In this document: positions 36,062-44,656 of the stretch, piece after piece | Layout: each line of letters starts with the position of its first letter | Numbering within the stretch: the first letter of the stretch is position 1 | Assembly (NCBI GenBank): GCA_963810615.1 | Contig: CAWEOA010000007.1 | Span: 124,001-188,000, forward strand | Reading direction: 5' to 3' | DNA length: 64,000 nucleotides | From: JARRQJ01 sp963810615 | GTDB lineage: Bacteria > Pseudomonadota > Gammaproteobacteria > DRLM01 | Notes under the pieces: generated by a model | What the model was told of the DNA's origin: nothing | Seen by the model: only the letters and a program-made list of their open reading frames with translations | The model's database searches: none | Program-made: the position numbers and the translations under genes

Positions 36062-36723
36062 ACCATCGCACCCCGGGAGGACCGTGACGATCAGTCGCTT
36101 GCCGGCCAATACCTGCCATAGCTTCTAGTAAATTGACTGACCGCATCTTATAGATGCATAACGCTGCTTCTATCTGCGTGGCTCCGAAAGGGGACGGGCC
36201 GACGTTTGCAGTTAGGAGTGAAGACCCTGTCCAAACGGGTGAGGTTGATGGGCGGCCTGGGCACCTGGGCCACCAGCCGGCCGGTGTAGTCGATCGGTTC
36301 GAAGATGACGTGGGTGGTACCGTCCCGGTAGGGCGTTTTTAGTTGTTAACGAATATCGCCACTCGGCTTGAGTGATCTTGAACTGTATTGTTTTCTGTAT
36401 CCAAATATCGGTTTTTCTATAGTGAGTCCGGCGGCCTGGCGAGTGTCAATGATTGACTTTGATGTCAGTCTCTATTCTCTGACGAGCATAGTGCGCACGT
36501 GTTAAGTTATCGGTTCGACATCTGGCCAGATAACGCGTCGGTGGTGAGGCCGATACTGCATCAGATGTGTGAAATCAGCAGATTACCGGTATTTCACCGT
36601 CGATCGAGGCATGGGATGATTGTTTAAGAAAAGACTGATGCGCGTTACGATACATATACAGATGCATGAGGTTGTATACGGGTATTTGAATTTGCAGTCA
36701 TGGCAGTTTAAGGAGCAGCAATA
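36062..36723. other. Intergenic region with transposase debris
   Basis: Apart from the IS91 remnant at 36181-36339 no gene is visible. The part just before 36724 is AT-rich and could hold the promoter of the glycosyltransferase gene, but no clear box pair was found. Confidence 0.5.
36181..36339 (-). pseudogene. IS91-type transposase remnant, central part
   Basis: The minus strand reads KTPYRDGTTHVIFEPIDYTG, then RLVAQVPRPPINLTRLDRVF, then TPNCKRR. This is the conserved YRDGTTH...FEPL.F...LA.LVP.PR.NL.R..GVFAP core of IS91-family transposases. No start, upstream catalytic HUH part or C-terminus is attached. It comes from a different part of the protein than the remnant at 21658. Confidence 0.78.
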
Positions 36724-38874
36724 ATGAGTACAGCGCCAGGCCAGCTTTATATCGTATTGATCAGTGTTCATGGTTTGATCCGGGGTAGGAATCTGGAGCT
36801 GGGGCGTGATGCTGATACCGGCGGCCAAATCCTGTACGTGCTGGAACTGGCGCAGGCACTGGCGCGCCAGCGCGACGTGGCGCAGGTGGATCTGATCACC
36901 CGCCGGGTGGTGGATGATTCCGTTGCCAGTGATTATGCGGAGCCGGTGGATATCTTCGAAAATAATCTGCATATCGTGCGCATCAATGCCGGGCCTGATG
37001 AATATATTCCCAAGGAGCAGTTGTGGGATTATCTCGATGCTTTTGCCGATAATGTTTCCAGCTATTTTTCGGAAACGGGGGTATTGCCGGATGTGATCCA
37101 CAGCCACTATGCCGATGCGGGTTATGTCGGCGCCAGTCTGGCGAATCATCTGGGCATACCGTTGATTCACACCGGTCACTCGCTGGGACGGGTAAAACGC
37201 CATCATCTTTTGGCCAGTGGTCTTTCCGCCGAGGAAGTGGAAAGACGCTACAATATGGTTCGGCGTATCGAGGCTGAGGAATTAACGCTGGCCACGGCGG
37301 AACGGGTCATCACCAGTACCCATCAGGAGATCGAGGAGCAGTACCAGCTCTACGACCATTATCAGCCGGAGCAGATGCGCGTGATACCACCCGGGACTGA
37401 CCTGAAAATATTTATGCCGCCTGCACCAGGCGCATCATTTCCGGAAATCGAGGGGGAGATCGGCAGGCATCTGAAGAATAGTGACAAGCCCATTATCCTG
37501 GCTCTGTCGCGACCGGACAAGCGTAAAAATATCGTTGCCCTAGTGGAGTGCTTCGGCCAGTCGCCGGAATTACGGGAGCTGGCCAATCTGGTGATTGTCG
37601 CGGGTAATCGTGAAGATATCGATGATCTCGATGAAGGCGCCCAGGAGGTGTTTCATGAATTGCTGGTGGCCATCGACCGCTATGATATTTACAGCCAGGT
37701 ATCATTACCCAAACACCATAGCCGCGAACAGGTGTCGTTGTTTTACCGCCTGACGGCGGCGTCAGGCGGTGTGTTCGTCAATCCGGCACTTACAGAACCT
37801 TTTGGCCTGACATTGATTGAGGCAGCGGCTTCAGGTCTGCCGATTGTGGCGACCGAAGACGGCGGACCGCGGGATATCGTCGGTAACTGTAATAACGGTC
37901 TGTTGATTGATCCGCTCGATATCAGCTCTATCAGTGAGGCCTTGTTAAGGCTGTTACGGGACAGGGAGTTCTGGGAACAGTGTGTCGAGCAGGGTCTGAA
38001 AGGGGTGCGTGAACATTATTCATGGGATGCCCACGCCGAGCAATATCTGGCAATCGTTCGCCCTATCGCCGAACGCAGTGAGGTGTTGCAGCGCGAACCG
38101 ATTCAGCGCCGTCAGAGGATCTATCGTGACCGGGCTATGGTCAGTGATCTGGATCAGAACCTGATCGGCGATGAGGATTCGCTGCAGCAGCTGATCAGTG
38201 TGTTACGGCAGCATGTCAAGGAGGCGAAGTTCGCCATTGCCACAGGCCGCCGTTTTGATTCCGCCCTGAGGATAATGCGGCAATACAACATACCCGAGCC
38301 GGATTTCCTGATTACCAGTGGTGGTACAGAAATCTATTACGCGCCTAATTTTTCCGCTGATCTGGCCTGGGCTAAGCACATTGATTATCACTGGTCTCCC
38401 CACCAAGTTAAAGCGCTGTTGGCCACGTTACCCGGCTTGGAGCTGCAACCAAAGTCTGAGCAGAGTCGTTATAAGATCAGTTACTACTTCGATCCTGAGA
38501 TTGCTCCGGATAGCGACGAGATCAACAGTCTGCTGCACAAGGAAGAACTGGCCGTACACCTGCATGTTGCCTTTGGCCAGTATCTGGATGTGTTACCCCA
38601 GCGTGCTTCGAAGGGCCTGGCGTTGCGTTATGTCGCCGATCACTGGCAAATACCACTGGAGCGTATCTTCGTCGCTGGTGGTTCGGGCGCCGACGAAGAT
38701 ATGATGCGTGGTAACACCCTGGCGGCGGTGGTGGCCAATCGGCATAACGAAGAACTTTCCCAGCTGGTAGATGTTGATCGCATTTATTTTGCCAGCAAGC
38801 CGTTCGCCGCGGGGATACTTGAAGCCCTGGAGTATTACGATTTTTTTAATCAATGCCGGGATCCCAAAGAGTAA
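36724..38874 (+). CDS. Sucrose-phosphate synthase-like GT4 with a C-terminal HAD (sucrose-phosphatase-like) domain
   Basis: The 716-residue protein has a GT4 glycosyltransferase half of the sucrose-phosphate-synthase type (VLISVHGLIRGRNLELGRDADTGG, HSHYADAGYVGA, the LALSRPDKRKNI loop and the nucleotide-binding NPALTEPFGLTLIEAAASGLP). A HAD half starts near residue 470. The HAD motif I reads SDLDQNLIGD (D475, D477, then N479 where DxDxT is usual). The late motif reads GGSGADEDMM (residue 652 on) where GDSGND is usual, so the phosphatase may be weak or inactive. SPS makes sucrose-6-phosphate from a nucleotide-glucose and fructose-6-phosphate. No separate sucrose-phosphatase gene is adjacent. 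Confidence 0.85.
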   Translation: MSTAPGQLYIVLISVHGLIRGRNLELGRDADTGGQILYVLELAQALARQRDVAQVDLITRRVVDDSVASDYAEPVDIFENNLHIVRINAGPDEYIPKEQLWDYLDAFADNVSSYFSETGVLPDVIHSHYADAGYVGASLANHLGIPLIHTGHSLGRVKRHHLLASGLSAEEVERRYNMVRRIEAEELTLATAERVITSTHQEIEEQYQLYDHYQPEQMRVIPPGTDLKIFMPPAPGASFPEIEGEIGRHLKNSDKPIILALSRPDKRKNIVALVECFGQSPELRELANLVIVAGNREDIDDLDEGAQEVFHELLVAIDRYDIYSQVSLPKHHSREQVSLFYRLTAASGGVFVNPALTEPFGLTLIEAAASGLPIVATEDGGPRDIVGNCNNGLLIDPLDISSISEALLRLLRDREFWEQCVEQGLKGVREHYSWDAHAEQYLAIVRPIAERSEVLQREPIQRRQRIYRDRAMVSDLDQNLIGDEDSLQQLISVLRQHVKEAKFAIATGRRFDSALRIMRQYNIPEPDFLITSGGTEIYYAPNFSADLAWAKHIDYHWSPHQVKALLATLPGLELQPKSEQSRYKISYYFDPEIAPDSDEINSLLHKEELAVHLHVAFGQYLDVLPQRASKGLALRYVADHWQIPLERIFVAGGSGADEDMMRGNTLAAVVANRHNEELSQLVDVDRIYFASKPFAAGILEALEYYDFFNQCRDPKE

Positions 38875-39269
38875 ATAAGTCAAATGGTTGATCCCAGGTG
38901 CATGTTGTGTACCGATATGGGCAGAAGCGTCATTCCCAATGGCGTGCAGTCTGAATATGCACTGGCGGGTAAACAATTCCTTACGGGCAGAATAGCCACT
39001 TTGGTGACTTTTGCAGGTTATGGATCGCCTAGTCGAATTATCTATAGTGACCATTTAAGACGAAATCTGTGAAATGAAAGTTTCTGAGAAGATATAATCC
39101 TATTCATAACTGAACAAGCACCCTTTGGATCATGTTCGACCTATTTTCACACTATAGGACGCTTCTCGCTAATGTGCAGATAGAACCTGGGAATGCGAAC
39201 TACCGTAGCCAATTTGATTTCACATAGAGGTCGAAATTTAAGTCCGCTAATAATGCTCGCACTTGCGTT
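38875..39269. other. Intergenic region
   Basis: No gene is recognised between the glycosyltransferase stop and the decayed beta-propeller gene. The sequence is AT-rich and without notable repeats. Confidence 0.5.
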
Positions 39270-40177
39270 GAATATTCATTGCTGGTACATAATCTTTATC
39301 TTTGCCTGGCATCAATAAACGTAAATAGCACCGCCACTAGTGTCGATTTTGATGTCGTCTCTATGAAAGTTAGGAGAGGATACCAGTCAACAGTGCTCAA
39401 AATCGCTTACACCGGACATTATACTTCCCAGCAAGGCTATTATAATATTAGCGTAAGTGTCTGCGTGGGATCGAGTGAGGCTACTTGTCCGCCACCGAAC
39501 ATGGTCATCAGCCCGGTAAATGGGTCATAGATAATTCATGCGCGGCGGTTAATGACGAAAGTAATTGGTGGGTCGTGTCAGTGGTTCCAAATGTGAAGAG
39601 ACCGACAGAACCACAACAGTTCAGGAGTTCCATTCGTGTAGAAGATGTTGCCATTAGGAGCAAATGCAAGCTGAGTCACGTTAGACAAACCACCAGCATC
39701 ATTCAGAATAGTAGTTGTCGTAGCGTTGTTAAAGCTTCCGTCCGCATTGATTGCGAACGTATCTAAGGGACCCGTAGTCCGATTATACCTATTGCTCGAA
39801 TAGAACTGTGTACCACTTGGATCAAGTGCCATGTGATAATCGGCAGTGCCGCCCGTCGAGACCGTTTGCAGTACGCTCCCATTGCTTGGGTTGATTCGAT
39901 AAACGGAACTGGCGGTGTTGCTTGTCACAATCAGGTTTCCGTTGGGCGCGAAAATAATGCCGTCGGCACCGTTAACCGTGGCCAGACCAGTCTGGGATCC
40001 GTAGGACAGTGCCTGGGTGCTGCTGTCGTAAGAAAAACTCACATCAAGGACGTTCGGGCCGCCTCCCGTATAATGTGTATAGTACAGTGTGCCAGTGAAG
40101 AGCGTGGCATGTGCGCTGGTAGTAAGTCCTACGCACAATATAGCCGCGGCTGCGGTAATAAATTTGTTGTTCTGCAT
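39270..40177 (-). pseudogene. Decayed secreted beta-propeller gene
   Basis: From ATG 40177 the minus strand has a signal peptide (ITAAAAILCVGLTTSAHA) and NHL/SMP30-like propeller strands (GADGIIFAPNGNLIVTSNTA, QLAFAPNGNIFYTNGTP). The frame breaks near 39604. The coding sense continues in another frame as GSVGLFTFGTTDTTHQLLSS and LTAAHELSMTHLPG, then in a third as YDPFTGLMTMFGGGQVASLD, and weakly to TFIDA near 39290. At least two frameshifts and in-frame stops make it a pseudogene. A G9 tract on the minus strand precedes its start codon. Relatives commonly carry PEP-CTERM tails; none is visible here. Confidence 0.75.
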
Positions 40178-40406
40178 TTCCCCCCCCCAACTTTATAATT
40201 GCAGGCCTTGTATAATCGAAATGGCAAATTATGTGCCAACTATCGGGCTATCAGTATTTTATATATTTCAATTCAATAAATTAAGAAACCATTAGAAGCT
40301 GTTAAAGGTGATGCCAACGTTTATTTTACTGGTGAAGTGTAAAAGAAATCGACATGGCTAGCCGCACTAATCCACTCCCTACTGCTTCCAACTCTTCCGC
40401 AGCACG
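40178..40406. other. Short intergenic region
   Basis: Between the propeller and Rep-like genes there is no gene. A C9 tract at 40180-40188 is the ribosome-site G-tract of the propeller pseudogene read from the plus strand. Confidence 0.5.
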
Positions 40407-40994
40407 TTAACAATCATTTTTTGTTCTATCGTAACGAATGCAAGCAGCAGACTTTTCGACTTTAAGAACTCTCGAAAATCCACCTGAGATTCGTAACCAT
40501 TCTTCTTTCCAATACAATCTAAGAGCTATCTCATTCAGATCAACTGGTGAGCTAATCAAAGCGTGGTAGTGCAGTACCCCACGACGCTGAAATTCACTAG
40601 CCCTTACCCAAAATATCTGTTCACCACGCTTATAGCCTCGGGGACCAAAAAGCTTCCGATTTAATTTGGAACACCAATAATGCCACGCTTTGTTCGCCCG
40701 TTCAGGGTGAACACAATCAGGGAAGGTCATAGTAACGAACCAATCCCACTCATAGCGATTTATAAGTTCAATCCACCCGTCCCTGAGTGCAGCAGATCCC
40801 CCGACAGTGCGGTTTCTTTCTAGCGCGGTGGTATTGTCTCCGCGGCGGCACTCGGCGGTGGCGGGATGGCCTGTGGCATCACCGCCGCCGCCTGAAAGGT
40901 CGGCGGTAATATCGAAGTGTGGCGGTCTGGGTTCGGCAGGGAGAGCGTGGTGGCTTTGCCCACCGTCGGCGGTACCGATTGAGCTTGTGACCAC
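40407..40994 (-). CDS. Truncated HUH rolling-circle replication initiator-like protein
   Basis: The minus-strand frame is open from 41117 to 40407. Its core reads YEWDWFVTMTFPDCVHPERA, then WVRASEFQRRGVLHYHALIS, where HYH is the HUH metal motif. This matches the REP/G2P-type initiators of phages and small plasmids. The protein ends just after AACIRYDRTKNDC, where family members have the catalytic tyrosine helix (RYVTKYVTK-like), so it looks truncated. The frame start at 41117 lies inside the tmRNA terminator hairpin, so I give GTG 40994 as a plausible but unproven start. The Gly/Ala/Pro-rich N-terminal 60 residues look non-functional. Confidence 0.6.
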   Translation of the reverse strand: MVTSSIGTADGGQSHHALPAEPRPPHFDITADLSGGGGDATGHPATAECRRGDNTTALERNRTVGGSAALRDGWIELINRYEWDWFVTMTFPDCVHPERANKAWHYWCSKLNRKLFGPRGYKRGEQIFWVRASEFQRRGVLHYHALISSPVDLNEIALRLYWKEEWLRISGGFSRVLKVEKSAACIRYDRTKNDC

Positions 40995-41083
40995 ACTGTG
41001 ACCATGTGGCGACTTATCGGCACCTTTTGAGACCGAAAGGAGAGATAGTGGAGTAGGGGTTAACTGCTGAAATAACTGGCACT

Positions 41084-41113
41084 TACTAGGGCATGTGTGG
41101 TCATGCCCTAGTA
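41084..41113 (-). terminator. Hairpin after ssrA
   Basis: TACTAGGGCATG and CATGCCCTAGTA are perfect 12-bp arms with a 6-nt loop, starting 7 nt after the mature tmRNA 3' end on the minus strand. This position fits the ssrA transcript terminator, although only a weak U-run follows. Confidence 0.65.
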
Positions 41114-41119
41114 TCAAAT

Positions 41120-41497
41120 TGGTGGAGGCGGCGGGAATCGAACCCGCGTCCGCAAGTCCTCCGCCTTCGGCTCTACATGCTTATCCACATCTATTAATTT
41201 AACCGCACGCTACCCGATGGGCAGGGAAAACGTTCGGCGATTCCGTAAGGATTTAGCGGTTCGGCCCCGGACGTGCGTCCCCGCGATCTTGTGAGAAATG
41301 ACCCCTGAGTGTCCACCGAAATGGACTCCGAGCGCACAAGCACGGCCTCGGTCAGAGGGCACCCTACTGGGTTTTAAGCAGCGAGTGCGTAGTTGTCTTC
41401 GTTGGCAACTATAAGTTTGCAGCTGGATTTACGAGGTTATCTGCCCCTCGGCATGCACCTCAGGTTTTGCAACCCACGTCGAAACCAGGTCGCCCCC
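41120..41497 (-). ncRNA. ssrA: Transfer-messenger RNA (tmRNA, ssrA)
   Basis: The minus-strand 5' end reads GGGGGCGACCTGGTTTCGAC and the 3' end is a tRNA-like arm GGTTCGATTCCCGCC closed by CCTCCACCA, giving about 378 nt with the acceptor stem formed by GGGGGC and the CCTCC end. Inside, the tag reading frame GCC-AAC-GAA-GAC-AAC-TAC-GCA-CTC-GCT-GCT-TAA (41374-41406) encodes the degradation tag ANEDNYALAA, typical of the family. tmRNA with SmpB frees stalled ribosomes and tags the product for proteolysis. smpB lies 2.3 kb away. The 3' end is a common integration site, and a Rep-like gene sits next to it. Confidence 0.95.
41374..41406 (-). other. tmRNA tag-peptide reading frame
   Basis: Ten codons plus TAA inside ssrA encode ANEDNYALAA. 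The terminal ALAA is the protease recognition end. Confidence 0.9.
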
Positions 41498-41516
41498 ATT
41501 GGTATGTAACTGAGAC

Positions 41517-41545
41517 AGTATACGGCAGGGCAGAGTTCCCGGCAA
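41517..41545 (-). promoter_or_regulatory. Sigma70-type promoter of ssrA
   Basis: On the minus strand, TTGCCG (41540-41545) and TATACT (41517-41522) are separated by exactly 17 nt. The mature tmRNA 5' end lies 19 nt after the -10, which leaves a short leader for RNase P removal. Confidence 0.75.
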
Positions 41546-41584
41546 AGCCTTCGTGATACGGGGAAACGGTCTGCCGGATAAGAA

Positions 41585-41616
41585 ACGGGCAGTACCCGTC
41601 ACAGGGCACCGCCCGT
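41585..41616 (-). terminator. Terminator hairpin after the OmpA-family gene
   Basis: On the minus strand ACGGGC and GCCCGT enclose further pairing (GGT with ACT, CCC with GGG) and are followed by TTTCTTA. The hairpin lies about 20 nt past the stop of the OmpA-family gene and ahead of the ssrA promoter. Confidence 0.6.
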
Positions 41617-41636
41617 CATGTATAGCCCGCTGGTAG

Positions 41637-43190
41637 CTATTCGTTGACGATCAGCACGTCGATACGGCGGTTTTCAGCGCGGCCCTCGGGGGTAGCATTG
41701 CTGGCCACCGGTTGCTCCGAACCAAAACCCTCGGTGGTGATCTTGTCCGCCGGGATATGGCCCACGTCAGTGAGGAAGCGGGCCACATTTTGGGCTCGCT
41801 TTTCCGATAGGCCCAGGTTGACGGCATTGCTGCCGGTGTCGTCGGTATGCCCCGTCACTTGCACCGTGGCCGCTTTGAAGGTGGCGATGCCTTGCACGAT
41901 TTTATTCATAATGCCGAAGTTCTGTGGCTGGATCTCGCTGGAGCCCGAGGGGAATTTAAACCCCCGTACCGAGATGAGCACGTTATCACCCTGCCGGTAC
42001 ACCGTGGCTTCGTCCTTGCTGAACGTCTGTTGGATACTCTTGAAGCGCGCTTCCCGCTCTAATTGGGCCTGGGTCATCTCGGTTTTTTCGCCGACGAATC
42101 CTTTCTTAAGTTGCGCGAGCTCTTGTTGATGTTGCAGTTTGAGTTGACTGACCTCTTGGTCGGTTAGCTGCTGTAATTGGGTGCGCTTGGCGTTGGCCGT
42201 GGCCAGGGCGGCATTGGCATCGGCCTTGGCTTGGGCGATATTGGAGTCGGACGCGGCCAGGGCGGCATTGGCTTCGGCGAGACGCTGGCGGTCATCCATG
42301 AGCGAGGCGATGTCTTCCTGTAAACCGTTCACGGTCGTCTTATTAGGCTCGTTGAAGCTCAACTGCTTTTTAAGGGGGCTGGCCACTTTGCTGAGCTGGT
42401 CCTGATACCAAAGTACATTATCTTCCTGTGTGTAATCACGGCGGTCAAAGTCACGGACTATTTCCGCGATATTTTCACTGCGTTCCGCCATGATAAGCGA
42501 TTGCTGGGCGGCGGCCTCTGCGCGGTCGCGCGCGGTGCGATCGGCCTCGAGTATGGATATGGCGGCGGCGAGAGATTCTTGCGCGCTCTTGAAGGTTTTG
42601 GGCGCCAGCTTGTCGGCATCGTTGTCGCGTGCGTGGGCGATGGCGGTCTTGGCACGTTGTACGGTACCTTCCTTGACGGATTTCAATTCGAGATCGGCGT
42701 AGTGCTGACGCAGTTCCGGCCGTTTTTGCTTGGCGTTTTCGATCTCGCCTTTCTCAATCATCGCCGAAGTATTGCTCAAATCCTTTTCCAGCGCGCTGAG
42801 GTCTTTGGGATAGAGGTTTTGCGCATCGGCCGTGAGTGCTTTGGCGCGGGCATCCATGACTTCGCTGAGTAGTTCGGCGCTGCGATCGGCGTCACGGCGA
42901 GCTTGGGCGATGGAGTCCAATCCTTGTTTGGCGTATTCTCCCGCATCGGCGGTTTGTCCCTTGTTGGCGGCGGAGTAGGCCTCGGACAGCTGCTGTTCGG
43001 CTGCGGCGTATCCTCGGGGTGCCAGCAGATTCACGTTGTTGTGCTGAGCGGTTTGCACGGCTTGCTCAAGCTGGGCGATGGGTTGGTATTGCTGTTGGAT
43101 TTGTTCCTGGCTGAGTTTGGGCGTGCTGGCACAGCCGTAAAGGCCCAATCCGATTGCGAGGGTTACGATGAACTTGTTCGTGGCTTTCAT
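41637..43190 (-). CDS. OmpA-family lipoprotein with DUF4398
   Basis: The 517-residue protein begins with a lipoprotein signal (GLGLYGCASTP, Cys near residue 20). Long helical, coiled-coil-rich repeats follow (about residues 30-370), including a DUF4398-like N-terminal part. A C-terminal OmpA domain (about residues 400-517) has the peptidoglycan-binding pattern TGHTDDTGSNAVNLGLSEKRA and GFGSEQPVASNATPEGRAENRRI. It is predicted to anchor the outer membrane to peptidoglycan. Its own terminator separates it from ssrA. The specific role is unknown. Confidence 0.88.
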   Translation of the reverse strand: MKATNKFIVTLAIGLGLYGCASTPKLSQEQIQQQYQPIAQLEQAVQTAQHNNVNLLAPRGYAAAEQQLSEAYSAANKGQTADAGEYAKQGLDSIAQARRDADRSAELLSEVMDARAKALTADAQNLYPKDLSALEKDLSNTSAMIEKGEIENAKQKRPELRQHYADLELKSVKEGTVQRAKTAIAHARDNDADKLAPKTFKSAQESLAAAISILEADRTARDRAEAAAQQSLIMAERSENIAEIVRDFDRRDYTQEDNVLWYQDQLSKVASPLKKQLSFNEPNKTTVNGLQEDIASLMDDRQRLAEANAALAASDSNIAQAKADANAALATANAKRTQLQQLTDQEVSQLKLQHQQELAQLKKGFVGEKTEMTQAQLEREARFKSIQQTFSKDEATVYRQGDNVLISVRGFKFPSGSSEIQPQNFGIMNKIVQGIATFKAATVQVTGHTDDTGSNAVNLGLSEKRAQNVARFLTDVGHIPADKITTEGFGSEQPVASNATPEGRAENRRIDVLIVNE

Positions 43191-43753
43191 GAGACGCTCC
43201 GTATTCGTGACTGAATTGTATGTTTATCGTTTCTACTTGACTCGATTGCGCGCGGACCCAGTATGCGATCCAGCCTACATTTGCGCGCAGAGTCCGTACT
43301 CGGCCTGAAAAATTCCCACGTAATTGAGGTGTATCGGGGGCAGGGAAACTTGGAGGAAGTTGGCCTTATCTTTTCAGCAAATCGCGAATCTCGGCACCCC
43401 GGGATAACGGCACTTCCCTTGCGGCGGGTACCGAAAATCCAGTTCGATGTATCGTAGTGGGGGTGATACTGTGCCTTGCCATTGGCTATGTCTGTACGGC
43501 AACGCACATACCGTTAGGTGTTAGACCATTACTTTTTCCGGTGGTGGAAGAGATGCGCAATGGGTAGTGATCCTCTCTGCGCCCATAGCTCGCCGCACTA
43601 AGCTCTATTTTTGGCGGGTTCTTTCATGGATCATCGCATGGGTTCGATGGTCAGTTGACCCAGAGCCGCTTAGCGCCGGAATGATATCAAAGAATTATTC
43701 AGTGGATTTTTCCTGAGGGGTCTGCCATTGAGGATTGAATGGGCAAGGCGAGT
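43191..43753. other. Intergenic region between smpB and the OmpA-family gene
   Basis: No gene is supported here. An ORF at 43263 lacks a ribosome site and resembles nothing. The upstream region of the OmpA-family gene probably holds its promoter. Confidence 0.45.
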
Positions 43754-44233
43754 CTAGCGATTCTTCATGATGCGTTCTTTTTCCCGCTGCCAGTCACGAT
43801 CCTTTTCGGTGGCACGTTTATCATGGGTCTTCTTACCCTTGGCCAGGCCGACCTCGATCTTGGCACGGCCGCGCTTCCAGTACAGCTTGAGGGGTACCAG
43901 GGTATAACCCTTGCGTTCCACGGCGCCGATCAGTTTGTTCAGTTCCTCGCGTTTGAGAAGCAGTTTGCGGCTGCGGGTCGCATCGGGATGGACGTGAGTG
44001 GAGGCGGTGGGTAAGGCCGAGATATGGGCGCCGAACAGCCAGGCCTCGGCGTTCTTGATGAGGACGTAGCTCTCGGCGAGTTGCACCCGGCCGTCGCGGA
44101 GACTCTTGACTTCCCAGCCCTCCAGCACTAGGCCGGCCTCGTAGTTATCCTCGATGGTGTAGTCATGGCGCGCCCGCTTATTGAGGGCGATGGTGGCGCT
44201 GGAATCCGATTTATTTTTGGCTGCTTTGGACAT
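43754..44233 (-). CDS. smpB: SsrA-binding protein SmpB
   Basis: The 159-residue protein is a clear SmpB: NKRARHDYTIEDNYEAGLVLEGWEVKSLRDGRVQLAESYV with the core beta-barrel, GAHISALP, and the basic C-terminal tail GKKTHDKRATEKDRDWQREKERIMKNR that mimics an anticodon stem in the A site. It binds tmRNA and brings it to stalled ribosomes. It is on the same strand as ssrA, with the OmpA-family gene between. Confidence 0.97.
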   Translation of the reverse strand: MSKAAKNKSDSSATIALNKRARHDYTIEDNYEAGLVLEGWEVKSLRDGRVQLAESYVLIKNAEAWLFGAHISALPTASTHVHPDATRSRKLLLKREELNKLIGAVERKGYTLVPLKLYWKRGRAKIEVGLAKGKKTHDKRATEKDRDWQREKERIMKNR

Positions 44234-44656
44234 GGTGACGCATTATACGTGAAGGTCCTTTGCTTAGAAGGCTTGATTGTCATTTTACCGCCGGTGAGGT
44301 CAAGCGGTTGAGGAATCAGCTCATTTCGCCGACAATAGCGCGAAAAGAGGGGTAGTGGCCGGGCGAGTCAAGTCGAAGCGCCGCCAGGGCCATTTCGGTA
44401 TTGCGGGTGTAGAGGGCGCGGCGATGGGTGTGTCATTTCGAGCGTCAGCGGAAATCTTAATGTGGTTCTAGGGGCGCGAGATGCAAGATTTCTCCCTTCG
44501 GTCGAAATGACAAAGCTCGGTTGAAATGAAAAGATGTGTCGCCGTATGCGAAGGAATGACTTGGCTGTGTCGTTATTGACCGCAAGGAAAAGACGGAATA
44601 ATTCAGGCAATGGCGGCGGCGTAGCCGCTTGAAATAGTTTTATCCAAGGAGTAACC
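44234..44656. other. Intergenic region with a REP-like repeat
   Basis: The divergent region holds the palindromic repeat at 44431-44512 and no gene. AAGGAG is seen just before the transporter start at 44657. Confidence 0.6.
44431..44512. repeat. TGTCATTTCGA palindromic repeat, copy A
   Basis: The ends TGTCATTTCGA and TCGAAATGACA are inverted repeats 82 bp apart, with AAATCT and AGATTTCTC also mirrored inside. Related copies are at 50643 and 53029, and a half copy at 22340. Confidence 0.8.

Noticed and set aside
39279..39530. 83-codon plus-strand ORF
   Set aside because: It is the antisense of the decayed beta-propeller gene and has no signal peptide.
41021..41117. N-terminal extension of the Rep-like frame
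   Set aside because: It lies within the ssrA terminator hairpin and has no ribosome site.
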